This document shows positions 44,585 through 53,406 of a DNA stretch of 64,000 nucleotides, one piece after another. The position numbers and the translations under genes were made by a program. The stretch's first letter is position 1. Each line of letters opens with the position of its first letter. The DNA comes from Actinomadura_C sp036008685 (lineage in GTDB: Bacteria; Actinomycetota; Actinomycetes; Streptosporangiales; Streptosporangiaceae). The stretch is taken from NCBI GenBank assembly GCA_036008685.1, contig DASYNF010000042.1:9240-73239 (forward strand), given 5' to 3'. The notes under the pieces were generated by a model that worked only from the letters and a program-made list of their open reading frames with translations, did no database searches and was not told where the DNA came from.

Positions 44585-45694
44585 ATGAGCAACGAGAACC
44601 TGCGGCGGCTCAGCGAGGAGGGCGTGTCGGTCTGGCTGGACGACATCAGCCGGGAGCGGCTGAGGACGGGAAACCTCGAACAGCTGATCCGGGAGAAGTA
44701 CGTCGTCGGGGTGACATCGAACCCGACCATCTTCGCGAAGGCCCTCGGCAAGGGCTCCGCCTACGACGACCAGGTCCGTGACCTGGCGGTGCGCGGCGTC
44801 GACGTCGAGGAGGCCGCACGGGCCATCACGGCCTATGACATCCGCTGGGCCGCCGACGTCCTGCGGCCGGTCTACGACCGCACGGAGGGCCTCGACGGCC
44901 GGGTGTCCCTCGAGGTCGACCCGCGGCTCGCGCAGGACACCGAGAAGACGGTCGCCGAGGCGCGCGCGCTCTGGTGGATGCTGGACCGGCCCAACGCGAT
45001 GATCAAGATCCCGGCCACCCTGGCGGGACTGCCGGCGATCACCCAGGCGCTCTCCGAGGGCATCAGCGTCAACGTGACGCTGATCTTCTCCCTGCAGCGC
45101 TACGACCAGGTGATCGACGCCTTCTTCGAGGGCTTGGAGAAGGCCAGGGAGGCCGGCCACGACCTGTCGCGGATCGCCTCCGTGGCGTCGTTCTTCGTCA
45201 GCCGCGTCGACACCGAGATCGACAAGCGGCTCGAGAAGATCGGCACGGACGAGGCCAAGGCGCTGAAGGGCAAGGCCGGCGTGGCCAACGCCCGGCTCGC
45301 CTACAAGCTCTTCGAGGAGCGGACCGCCGGCGGCCGGTGGAAGGCACTCGAATCCGCGGGTGCGCGCCCGCAGCGCCCGCTGTGGGCGTCGACCGGCGTG
45401 AAGGACCCCTCTCTCCCGGACACCATGTACGTCGAGGAGCTCGTGGCCCCGGGCGTGGTGAACACGATGCCCGAGGCCACGCTCGACGCGTTCGCCGACC
45501 ACGGCACCGTCCGGGGCGACACCATCCGGCCCTACTACGAGCAGGCCCACGAGGACATGGAGGCGCTGAAGCGGATCGGCGTGGACTACGACGACGTGGT
45601 CCGGGTCCTCGAGGAGGAGGGCGTCGAGAAGTTCGAGACCTCCTGGAACGAGCTGCTGGCCATCATCCAGAAGGAGCTGGAGGACAAGGCGTGA
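44585..45694 (+). CDS. tal: transaldolase
   Basis: A 369-residue transaldolase of the actinobacterial/cyanobacterial type. GVTSNPTIFAKAL forms the phosphate site and the Schiff-base lysine is K141 in AMIKIPATLAGLPAI; ISVNVTLIFSL and RPLWASTGVKDPSLPDTMYV are also conserved. It moves dihydroxyacetone units between sugar phosphates. ATG 44585 follows GAAGGAA. This transaldolase subtype is fused to a PGI domain in some bacteria; here the PGI homologue starts 73 nt downstream as a separate gene. Confidence 0.95.
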   Translation: MSNENLRRLSEEGVSVWLDDISRERLRTGNLEQLIREKYVVGVTSNPTIFAKALGKGSAYDDQVRDLAVRGVDVEEAARAITAYDIRWAADVLRPVYDRTEGLDGRVSLEVDPRLAQDTEKTVAEARALWWMLDRPNAMIKIPATLAGLPAITQALSEGISVNVTLIFSLQRYDQVIDAFFEGLEKAREAGHDLSRIASVASFFVSRVDTEIDKRLEKIGTDEAKALKGKAGVANARLAYKLFEERTAGGRWKALESAGARPQRPLWASTGVKDPSLPDTMYVEELVAPGVVNTMPEATLDAFADHGTVRGDTIRPYYEQAHEDMEALKRIGVDYDDVVRVLEEEGVEKFETSWNELLAIIQKELEDKA

Positions 45695-45767
45695 CGCCTG
45701 GGCGGCGAGCCGCCGGGCGCGCCACCGGCCTGCCCGCCTCCGGAGACGGCGCCCGCGGAGCCGGCAC

Positions 45768-47420
45768 GTGACGTCGGTGGTGGCCGCCGGCGGCGTGTCG
45801 GTCACCATCCGCGACGGGGTCGAGGACGCGCAGGCCGTCCTCGACCGGCTGATCGGAGACGGTGTCCCGGGGGCGCTCGCCGCCAGGAACGCGCAGCTGT
45901 GGGGACCCGAGGCCGCCCCTACTGCGGCCCGCCGGCTCGGGTGGCTCGATCTGCCCGAGTCATCGCGGTCACTGATCCCCCGGATCGTGGAGCTCAACGC
46001 GGCCGGCCTGCGTCGCGTGGTGCTGATCGGCATGGGCGGATCCACGCTCGGGGCGGAAGTGATCGCCCGCACCCACGGCGCCGAGCTGACGGTCCTCGAC
46101 ACCACGGATCCGCACCAGGTGGCGGCCGTCACGCGCGACGGGCTCGAAGAGACGATCGTGGTCGTGTCCAGCAAGAGCGGCGGGACCGTCGAGACCGACA
46201 GCCTCCGCCGGATCTTCGAGCGGGCGTTGCAGGAGGCCGGGATCACGGGGAAGGCGCTGCGACGGCGGTTCGTCGTGGTCACCGATCCGGGTTCACCACT
46301 GGAGACCGCGGCCCACGAGGCCGGCTACCAGGTCGTCCTCGCGGACCCGGACGTCGGCGGCCGCTTCAGCGCGCTCACGGCCTTCGGCCTGGTACCGAGC
46401 GCGCTGGCCGGGGCCGATGTGTCCCGGCTGCTCGACGAGGCCGCGGCCCTGTCCCCAGGGCTCCGCCGGCCCTATGACAATCCCGGTCTGTCCCTCGGCG
46501 CGGCGCTCGGCGCGGCCGCCCTCCGCGGGAGGGACAAGCTGGTGATCGCCGATCACCGTTCCGGCATGGCCGGCTTCGGCGACTGGGCCGAGCTGCTGAT
46601 CGGCCAGTCGACGGGCAAGGACGGCAAGGGGATCGTGCCGGTCGTGGTCGAGGGCGTGGACGCTCCCGGCTTCGGGGATATCGGCGGCGCGGTCCACGTC
46701 GTTCTGGACGCCGGCCGGTCCCATGCCCCCGGGCCCGATCCCGGTGTCGGCGTCTCGGGCCCGCTCGGCGCGCAGTTCGCGCTGTGGCAGTACGCCACGG
46801 CGGCGGCGGGCCGGATCATCGGCGTCAATCCGTTCGACGAGCCCGGCGTGCAGGAGTCCAAGGACACCACAGCGGCGCTGCTGCGCGGCGCCGCGGACGG
46901 AACCCCGCCAACGATCATCACGGGGGCGCCGCTTCTCATCGCGGACGCCGTGGAGGTCCACGCACCGGCGGAGCTCGGCAAGGGGGCCCGGAACCTCCGC
47001 TCGTTCCTGGACGCGCTGCTCGCGGCCGTTCCGGAGCAGGGCTACCTCGCCGTCATGGCCTATCTCGACAGGACCGGGGACGCCGTCGCCGCGCGGCTCC
47101 GGCCGCTGCTCGCGGCCCGGGGGGCGCAGACCCGGAAGACGGCGGTTCCGGTGACGTTCGGCTGGGGGCCGCGGGTTCTGCACTCCACCGGCCAGAGTCA
47201 CAAGGACGGCCCGCGGAACGGGGTCTTCCTTCAGATCACCGGTGCGGTGACCGAGGACGTCCCGGTGCCGGGACGGCCCTACACCCTCAAGGGCCTGCAG
47301 CTGGCTCAGGCCTTCGGCGACCTGCGGACGCTGCGCTCCCGCGGGCGGCCGGCGGTACGGCTGCATCTGCGCGACCGGGCACAGGGCCTCGAGCAGCTGT
47401 TGCGCACGCTCGAGCCGTGA
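45768..47420 (+). CDS. pgi: phosphoglucose isomerase homologue 1 (of three), catalytic Glu replaced
   Basis: A 550-residue SIS-domain PGI of the type fused to transaldolase in other bacteria. Preserved: GMGGSTLGAEV (residues 88-98), phosphate loop SSKSGGTVET (134-143), DVGGRFSALTAFG (195-207), GVNPFDEPGVQESK with the conserved K365, and LHSTGQSHKDGP with H472. The usual base sits in an AES(T/N)GK motif; here it reads IGQSTGK, with Gln280 for Glu. It would interconvert glucose-6-P and fructose-6-P if active. GTG 45768 with GGAG upstream. The most canonical of the three copies. Confidence 0.88.
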   Translation: MTSVVAAGGVSVTIRDGVEDAQAVLDRLIGDGVPGALAARNAQLWGPEAAPTAARRLGWLDLPESSRSLIPRIVELNAAGLRRVVLIGMGGSTLGAEVIARTHGAELTVLDTTDPHQVAAVTRDGLEETIVVVSSKSGGTVETDSLRRIFERALQEAGITGKALRRRFVVVTDPGSPLETAAHEAGYQVVLADPDVGGRFSALTAFGLVPSALAGADVSRLLDEAAALSPGLRRPYDNPGLSLGAALGAAALRGRDKLVIADHRSGMAGFGDWAELLIGQSTGKDGKGIVPVVVEGVDAPGFGDIGGAVHVVLDAGRSHAPGPDPGVGVSGPLGAQFALWQYATAAAGRIIGVNPFDEPGVQESKDTTAALLRGAADGTPPTIITGAPLLIADAVEVHAPAELGKGARNLRSFLDALLAAVPEQGYLAVMAYLDRTGDAVAARLRPLLAARGAQTRKTAVPVTFGWGPRVLHSTGQSHKDGPRNGVFLQITGAVTEDVPVPGRPYTLKGLQLAQAFGDLRTLRSRGRPAVRLHLRDRAQGLEQLLRTLEP

Positions 47421-47503
47421 TCGCACTCGAGCGCGACGGGCATCGCCCGAGGGCCGGCCACGCGGCCGATGACCCGGCATAGAGTGGATCACCCGGCATC
47501 CCC

Positions 47504-47509
47504 TAAGAT
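47504..47509 (+). promoter_or_regulatory. candidate internal promoter (-10) before the second pgi homologue
   Basis: TAAGAT lies in the 149-bp gap between the first and second pgi copies, about 60 nt before the TTG start. No strong -35 is seen. The gap is the largest in the tal-to-pgl block, so a second promoter for pgi2-pgi3-zwf-opcA-pgl is plausible. Confidence 0.4.
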
Positions 47510-47569
47510 CAGCGACCGGGTCGCGAATACCTGTTCTCTCCTGAAACGATCGGGACCGAGGAGGGAACA

Positions 47570-49204
47570 TTGTCTGGGTTCGATGTGCTCACGCGTGGTG
47601 AAGTGCTGGATACGGCACTCAAGGCCCGCGATGAACTGATCACCTCTGGTGTGCCCGCGGCCCTCACGGCCAGGGATCCGCGGCTGTGGGGCGCCCATGT
47701 CGAGGACCATGGCCCGCTCGGATGGCTCGACCTCCCAGAGGCCGCGCACGAGCTGCTCGATCAGCTCCATGAACTGGTCGCCGAGGTCCGTTACTCGGGT
47801 CTGGACCACATCGTGCTCGTCGGCCTCGGCGCCGAAGGTCTCGCCGCGCAGGCGATCATGGAGGCGGGCGGCGGATACGATCCGCGCGGCGGACTCACCC
47901 TCCTCGACGGGGGCGACGCGGCGGCGCTGGGCACGGCGCTCGAGCGGGTGGACCGCACGCTCGTGGTCCTGTCGAGCAAGGCGGGCATGTCCATCGAGGG
48001 CGACGCCTACCGCCGCGTGCTGGTGCAGGCCTTCCGCCAGCACGGCCTCTCCGAGGAGGAGATCGCGGGCCGCTTCATGGTCATCACCGACCACGGCACT
48101 CCACTGAACGAGTTCGCCCTGCAGCGCGGCTATCGGCTCGGCCTCACCGATCCTTCCCTGCCCGGTCATTTCGGCGCGCTCTCGGCCTACGGTCTCGTGC
48201 CGGCCATCCTCGCCGGGACGGACGTCACCCCGCTGATCGACCAGGCCAACGCGGCATCGTCCGCACTGGCCCGGGACGAGGACAACCCCGGCCTGCTGCT
48301 CGGCGCGATCCTCGGCGGCTGCGCCCGGCAGCCCCCCGGCGGCGGAGTGGCCCGTGACAAGCTGCTGCTGCGGGAGGCCGGTGGCGGCTCGGCGTTCGCG
48401 GGATGGGCCACGCAACTGCTGGCCACGGGCACCGGCAAGCTCGGGCGCGGCATCCTGGCCCTCGACACGGCCGGGTTCCCCGGTGCGGACGTGTCCCCGG
48501 ACCTGCACGCGGTCGCGATGAACCCGCAGAGCCCCGCGACGACGGACGCGGACACCTCCGTCTGGGCGCCCCCTGGGGCACGGTTCCTGTTGTGGGAGTA
48601 CGCGACCGCGGTGGCGGGCTGGCTCATGGGCGTCAACCCGTTCGAGTCGGCCGAGGCGGTGATCCGGGAGGCCGAGGAGGACACCGCGGCGATGCTGCGG
48701 GCATCCGGACACGGCCCGCTCCCGGCCGGGCGGCCGTCCTTTGTGGACGGCGACATCGAGGTCTATACCGAAGCCGCCGGTTTCGCCGCCTATCACCTCC
48801 GCGGGGCGGTCGAGTCCCTGCTCCACCGCGTTCCCGAGACGGGTTATCTGTCGATCCTCACGTACCTGTCCGGGGACTTCTCCGGGCGCTATCTGGCGCC
48901 CGCGCTCGCCCGCCGGCTCGGCCGGCCCGTCACCCACGGCTCCGGTCCGGGATATCTGCACAGCACCGGCTCCTACCACAAGGACGGGCCACGCACCGGA
49001 GCGTTCCTCGTGGTCACCGGGGCCCCATTGGCCGATCACGCCGTGCCGGGCCGGCCGTACACACTGGCCAAGCTCCAGCTCGCGCGGGCCCTCGCCGATA
49101 TCCGGGCGCTGCGCCGCCGCGGCATCCCGGTCGTCCGGCTGCACCTGCGCGATCCGATCGAGGGGGCCGGCAGACTGATCGACATCGCCAGGGACCCGGG
49201 ATGA
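47570..49204 (+). CDS. phosphoglucose isomerase homologue 2, probable pseudoenzyme
   Basis: A 544-residue paralogue alignable with copy 1 throughout. Key motifs have decayed: GMGGS becomes GLGAEG (85-90), SSKSGGTVE becomes SSKAGMSIE (135-143), GGRFSALT becomes PGHFGALS, the AES(T/N)GK base motif is ATGTGK (285-290), and the lysine after VNPF is absent (VNPFESAEAVIREAEED). LHSTGSYHKDGP with H464 remains. The fold looks intact (no frameshift, strong protein-coding pattern), so it is expressed, probably without normal isomerase activity. TTG start with GAGGAGGGA at ideal spacing. Its stop overlaps copy 3 (ATGA). Confidence 0.85.
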   Translation: MSGFDVLTRGEVLDTALKARDELITSGVPAALTARDPRLWGAHVEDHGPLGWLDLPEAAHELLDQLHELVAEVRYSGLDHIVLVGLGAEGLAAQAIMEAGGGYDPRGGLTLLDGGDAAALGTALERVDRTLVVLSSKAGMSIEGDAYRRVLVQAFRQHGLSEEEIAGRFMVITDHGTPLNEFALQRGYRLGLTDPSLPGHFGALSAYGLVPAILAGTDVTPLIDQANAASSALARDEDNPGLLLGAILGGCARQPPGGGVARDKLLLREAGGGSAFAGWATQLLATGTGKLGRGILALDTAGFPGADVSPDLHAVAMNPQSPATTDADTSVWAPPGARFLLWEYATAVAGWLMGVNPFESAEAVIREAEEDTAAMLRASGHGPLPAGRPSFVDGDIEVYTEAAGFAAYHLRGAVESLLHRVPETGYLSILTYLSGDFSGRYLAPALARRLGRPVTHGSGPGYLHSTGSYHKDGPRTGAFLVVTGAPLADHAVPGRPYTLAKLQLARALADIRALRRRGIPVVRLHLRDPIEGAGRLIDIARDPG

Positions 49205-50868
49205 GGGATTTCACCGCGGTCCACGCCGGTGAGGTCCGGATCACCGCACAGGGGGAGGTACGGGCCGCGGCCGAGCGGATGTTCGGCCGGCTGTGGATCG
49301 ACCGGGTGCCGGACCTGCTGGCGGCCGAGGATCCCGGCCTGTGGCCCACCGGACCGGCCGCGTGCCGGCCGGCGCGGCCGGAGCCGGCCCGCGCCCTTCT
49401 GCCGCGGCTGGCCGAGCTGGCCGGCCACGCCCGTGCGGAAGGTCTCACCGACGTCCTCCTCATCGGCACCGGTCCCCAGGCCCGGGCCGCCGACCTCATC
49501 GCCCGTGCGGGACCCGTGGACGAGCCGTCGACCGTGGGGGACGGTCCCCCTGGCCGGCTCACCGTCCTCGACGGCAAGGACCCCGGGCCGCTGCTCCGCG
49601 TGGCGCTCGACGACCGGCGGCTGCTCCGGACGATCGTGGTGCTGACCGCCCACCAGCCCGGGCCCGACGCGCTGCGGCAGGTCTTCGCGCGGACCCTCGC
49701 GGGCAAAGGCCTGTCCCAAGCCGAGATCGCCCGGCGGTTCGTCGTCGTGGCCGACTCCGGCAGCGCCCTCGCGGCGCTCGGCCGGGACGCCGGTCACCTC
49801 GCGTTCGAGGCCCCCGGCGCCGACCCGGCCGGGCAGGTGTTCGGGGCGCTGTCGGCCTCGGCGCTCGTGCCGGCCGCGCTGGCGGGCGTGGACGTGGCCG
49901 CGCTGCTCGACCAGGCGGAGTCCGTGCTGCCGTCGCTCGGCCGGCCCGAGAACAATCCGGGCCTGATCCTTGGCGCGATGCTGGGCGGATGCGTCCGCGT
50001 GGGCCGCGACAAACTCGTCCTCGGAGACTTCTCCGCACGGTGGCCCGGGCTCTCCGCGTGGATCTCCGCGCTGCTGACCGGGGCCACGGAAGGAGCCCTG
50101 CTGCCGATCGTGCAGGACGGCGGCCTGCCCCTCGCGCCGGCCGGCGACCTGTTCCAGATCGTCCTCGACGGCCGGCCCCACCAGGACGACGCCACCGTGT
50201 CCGGGCCGCTCGGGGCACAGCTCGTGCTCTGGGAGTATGCCGCGGCCGTCGCGGCCCACCTCCTCGGCACCGATCCGTTCACGGCCGGGCGGTCCCGTCC
50301 GGCCCCTCATGGCATGGATCCGGGGTCCGGCCATGCCCTGCCGGATGGCGCGAGCGGTCAGGTCGCCCCGACCGGACCGCTCTTCACGGCCGGTGCCGCC
50401 GCGAAATCGGTGGAGGTCTACGCTGACGAAGAGAGGTTCCCGCACGTCAAGGACCTCAATGGTGTGCTCGACGCGCTGATCGATACGGTGCCGGTGGACG
50501 GATATTTCTCCGTAATGGCCTATATGGACCCCGACCGGGTACATGGCCAGGGCAACGGGGTCCGACGGCTGGCGGCGCTGCTCGCCGCCCGTTGCTCGCG
50601 CCCCGTGACAATCAACTGGCGTCCGCTTTATCCCGTGCCGACCGACGATGTTATGGAGAACGGCGTATTTTTGATCTTGACCGGCAACGTCCCGCACGAC
50701 GCCGCCGTTCCGGACATGCGATGCCGGCTGAGCGGACTGCAGCTCGCCGAAGCGCTGGGCGCGGTCCGGGCCCTGACTGAGCGGGGCCGTCCCGTCGTCC
50801 GCCTGCACCTGCACGACCGCTGGACCGGAATCACCCATTTGCTCGAAGCCGCCCGAGGAGGGGCATGA
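49201..50868 (+). CDS. phosphoglucose isomerase homologue 3, strongly degenerate
   Basis: A 555-residue paralogue, recognisable from shared scaffold motifs: ENNPGLILGAMLGGCVRVGR, TVSGPLGAQLVLWEYAAAVA, LNGVLDALIDTVPVDGYFSV, LSGLQLAEALGAVRALTERG and VVRLHLHD. All catalytic motifs are lost: GMGGS is GTGPQA, SSKSGGT is TAHQPGP, the base segment is TGATEG, VNPF is TDPF without a lysine, and the HSTGQ-HK segment is PLYPVPTDD. It overlaps copy 2 (ATGA) and zwf (ATGA), so it is made together with glucose-6-phosphate dehydrogenase. Probably a structural or regulatory subunit; inference from position. Confidence 0.82.
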   Translation: MRDFTAVHAGEVRITAQGEVRAAAERMFGRLWIDRVPDLLAAEDPGLWPTGPAACRPARPEPARALLPRLAELAGHARAEGLTDVLLIGTGPQARAADLIARAGPVDEPSTVGDGPPGRLTVLDGKDPGPLLRVALDDRRLLRTIVVLTAHQPGPDALRQVFARTLAGKGLSQAEIARRFVVVADSGSALAALGRDAGHLAFEAPGADPAGQVFGALSASALVPAALAGVDVAALLDQAESVLPSLGRPENNPGLILGAMLGGCVRVGRDKLVLGDFSARWPGLSAWISALLTGATEGALLPIVQDGGLPLAPAGDLFQIVLDGRPHQDDATVSGPLGAQLVLWEYAAAVAAHLLGTDPFTAGRSRPAPHGMDPGSGHALPDGASGQVAPTGPLFTAGAAAKSVEVYADEERFPHVKDLNGVLDALIDTVPVDGYFSVMAYMDPDRVHGQGNGVRRLAALLAARCSRPVTINWRPLYPVPTDDVMENGVFLILTGNVPHDAAVPDMRCRLSGLQLAEALGAVRALTERGRPVVRLHLHDRWTGITHLLEAARGGA

Positions 50869-52424
50869 GTTCGCCCACCCACAGACCAACACAGCCGGCC
50901 GGAACGACCGCCAACCCGTTGCGGGATCCACGGGACAAGCGTCTCCCCCGGGTCGCGCCGCCGTGCATGCTGATCCTCTTCGGCGTGACCGGCGACCTCG
51001 CCCGCAAGAAGCTGCTGCCCGCGATCTACGACCTGGCCAACCGCGGCCTGCTGCCACCAGGGTTCGCCCTGATCGGCTTCGCCCGCCGCGAGTGGGACAA
51101 CCCGGACTTCCGTGATGTCGCCTACCAGGCGGTCAAGGAGAACGCCCGCACTCCGTTCCGCGAGGACGTCTGGGAGCATCTCTGCGAAGGCATGCACTTC
51201 GTCCCCGGTGAGCTCGACGACCCGGCCGCCTTCGACCGGCTCGCCGAGACGGTCCACGAGGTCGACCGTGCCCAGGGAGCCGGCGGCAACTACGCCTTCT
51301 ATCTGTCCATCCCCCCGAAGCTGTTCCCCGTCGCCGTCGAGCAGCTGCAGCGCAGCGGCCTGGCCTCGAGCGAGGACGACGGCTGGCGCCGGGTGGTGAT
51401 CGAGAAGCCGTTCGGCCACGACCTCGCCAGCGCTGTGGAGCTCAACAACCTCCTGCACGGGGTCTTCCCCGAGGAGTCGATCTTCCGGATCGACCACTAC
51501 CTCGGCAAGGAGACCGTGCAGAACATCCTGGCGCTGCGGTTCGCCAACACGATGTTCGAACCGGTCTGGAACCGGTCCTACGTGGACCACGTGCAGATCA
51601 CCATGGCCGAGGACATCGGCATCGGCGGACGGGCCGGCTACTACAACGGCATCGGCGCCGCCCGCGACGTCATCCAGAACCACCTGCTCCAGCTGCTGGC
51701 GCTGACCGCGATGGAGGAGCCCACCTCCTTCGACGCCAGGGCGGTACGGATGGAGAAGGCCAAGGTCCTGTCGGCGGTCCGGCTGCCCGAGGACCTGGAT
51801 CTGTACACCGCCAGGGGTCAGTACGCCGCGGGCTGGCAGGGCGGCGACAAGGTGAAGGGCTACCTGGAGGAGGAGGGCATCCCCCCCAACTCGACCACCG
51901 AGACCTATGCGGCGATCAAGCTCGGGATCGACTCACGACGCTGGGCCGGGGTGCCGTTCTACCTGCGCACCGGCAAGCGGCTGAGCCGCCGCGTCACCGA
52001 GGTCGCGATGATCTTCAAGCGGGCCCCGCACCTGCCGTTCTCGGAGACCGACACCGAGGAGCTGGGGCAGAACAACCTGGTCATCCGGGTGCAGCCGGAC
52101 GAGGGCATCACCCTGCGGTTCGGCTCCAAGGTTCCCGGCACGTCGATGGAGGTCCGCGACGTCAACATGGACTTCGCCTATGGCGAGTCCTTCACCGAAG
52201 CCTCTCCCGAGGCCTACGAGCGGCTGCTGCTCGACGTGCTGATCGGCGATCCGCCGCTGTTCCCCCGGCAGGAGGAGGTCGAGCTCTCCTGGATGATCCT
52301 GGATCCGATCGAGGACCACTGGTCCCGGCACGGCAAGCCGGAGCAATACCCGGCCGGCGGCTACGGCCCGGATTCGGCCGACGAACTCATGTCCCGGGAC
52401 GGCCGCACGTGGAGGAGGCTCTGA
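50865..52424 (+). CDS. zwf: glucose-6-phosphate 1-dehydrogenase
   Basis: A 519-residue G6PDH, the entry enzyme of the oxidative pentose phosphate pathway. Motifs: nucleotide fold LILFGVTGDLARKKLLPAIY, VIEKPFGHDL, and the catalytic signature RIDHYLGKETVQNI with the active His and Lys. The N-terminal ~28 residues are an unconserved Pro/Thr-rich stretch. It overlaps pgi copy 3 by 4 nt and is followed by its effector opcA after one base. Confidence 0.97.
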   Translation: MSSPTHRPTQPAGTTANPLRDPRDKRLPRVAPPCMLILFGVTGDLARKKLLPAIYDLANRGLLPPGFALIGFARREWDNPDFRDVAYQAVKENARTPFREDVWEHLCEGMHFVPGELDDPAAFDRLAETVHEVDRAQGAGGNYAFYLSIPPKLFPVAVEQLQRSGLASSEDDGWRRVVIEKPFGHDLASAVELNNLLHGVFPEESIFRIDHYLGKETVQNILALRFANTMFEPVWNRSYVDHVQITMAEDIGIGGRAGYYNGIGAARDVIQNHLLQLLALTAMEEPTSFDARAVRMEKAKVLSAVRLPEDLDLYTARGQYAAGWQGGDKVKGYLEEEGIPPNSTTETYAAIKLGIDSRRWAGVPFYLRTGKRLSRRVTEVAMIFKRAPHLPFSETDTEELGQNNLVIRVQPDEGITLRFGSKVPGTSMEVRDVNMDFAYGESFTEASPEAYERLLLDVLIGDPPLFPRQEEVELSWMILDPIEDHWSRHGKPEQYPAGGYGPDSADELMSRDGRTWRRL

Positions 52425-52425
52425 C

Positions 52426-53406
52426 ATGCACATCGACCTGACGCACACCTCGACCCGGCGCATCCAGGAGTCACTGCGGCAGGCCCGGCTGCTCATGGGA
52501 GGCCCGGCCGTCGGCATGGTGCTGACCCTGGTCATCGTGGCCGACGAGTCGGCCCAGTACGACGCCGTACGCGCGGCGACGGAGGCGGCCCGGGAGCACC
52601 CGTGCCGCATTCTCACCGTGATCTCGCGTGACCCGCGGGGCAGCTCCTCCCGGCTCGACGCCGAGATCCGGATGGGCGAGACCGGGCCGGGCGAGACCGT
52701 GCTGCTGCGGATGTACGGACCGCTGGCCGACCATGCCGACTCGGTCGTGAGGCCGTTGCTCGTGCCCGACACCCCTGTGGTGACCTGGTGGCCCGGCTAT
52801 GCCCCGAAGACCCCCGGCGAGGACCCGCTGGGCGCGCTCGCCCAGCGTCGGGTCACCGACGCCTACCCGGCACAGGACCGGCTCGGCACGCTGGCCCGGC
52901 TGGCGCAGGCCTACCGGCCCGGCGACACCGACTTCTCCTGGACCCGCCTGACCGGTTGGCGCACGCTGCTGGCCGCCGCGTTCGACCAGGAGCACGGCAA
53001 GGTGACCTCCGGCGAGGTGGAGGCCGAGCGCGAGAGCCCGAGCGCCGAGCTGCTGGCCTCGTGGCTGTCGAAGCGCCTGGCCACGCCGATCACGCGGACG
53101 ATCTCCGACGGCCCCGGGATCACGGCCGTACGGCTGATCACCACCGAGGGCGAGATCGCGGTGACCCGGCCGGACGGCAGGGTCGCCACGTTGTCCTGGC
53201 CGGGTCAGCCCGAGCGGCAGGTCTCCCTGCACCGGCGGCCGATGTCGGAGCTGCTCGCCGAAGAGCTGCGCCGCCTCGATCCCGACGACATCTACCGGGA
53301 GACCGCGGCGTGGTTCGCCGAGAACCTCGCCGCCTCCGCGGAGCTCCCCGCCTCCACGGAAGAGAACCGGCCCGCCGGCGAGTCCCGCACGGCGCCGGCC
53401 TCGTGA
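52426..53406 (+). CDS. opcA: OpcA, allosteric effector/assembly factor of glucose-6-phosphate dehydrogenase
   Basis: A 326-residue OpcA: MVLTLVIVADESAQYDAV, PCRILTVISRDPRGSSSRLD, TPVVTWWPGYAPKTPGEDPL and DTDFSWTRLTGWRTLLAAAFD are all typical. OpcA binds and activates or assembles Zwf in cyanobacteria and actinobacteria. It starts one base after zwf and its stop overlaps pgl (GTGA). The C-terminal ~25 residues are low complexity. Confidence 0.95.
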   Translation: MHIDLTHTSTRRIQESLRQARLLMGGPAVGMVLTLVIVADESAQYDAVRAATEAAREHPCRILTVISRDPRGSSSRLDAEIRMGETGPGETVLLRMYGPLADHADSVVRPLLVPDTPVVTWWPGYAPKTPGEDPLGALAQRRVTDAYPAQDRLGTLARLAQAYRPGDTDFSWTRLTGWRTLLAAAFDQEHGKVTSGEVEAERESPSAELLASWLSKRLATPITRTISDGPGITAVRLITTEGEIAVTRPDGRVATLSWPGQPERQVSLHRRPMSELLAEELRRLDPDDIYRETAAWFAENLAASAELPASTEENRPAGESRTAPAS

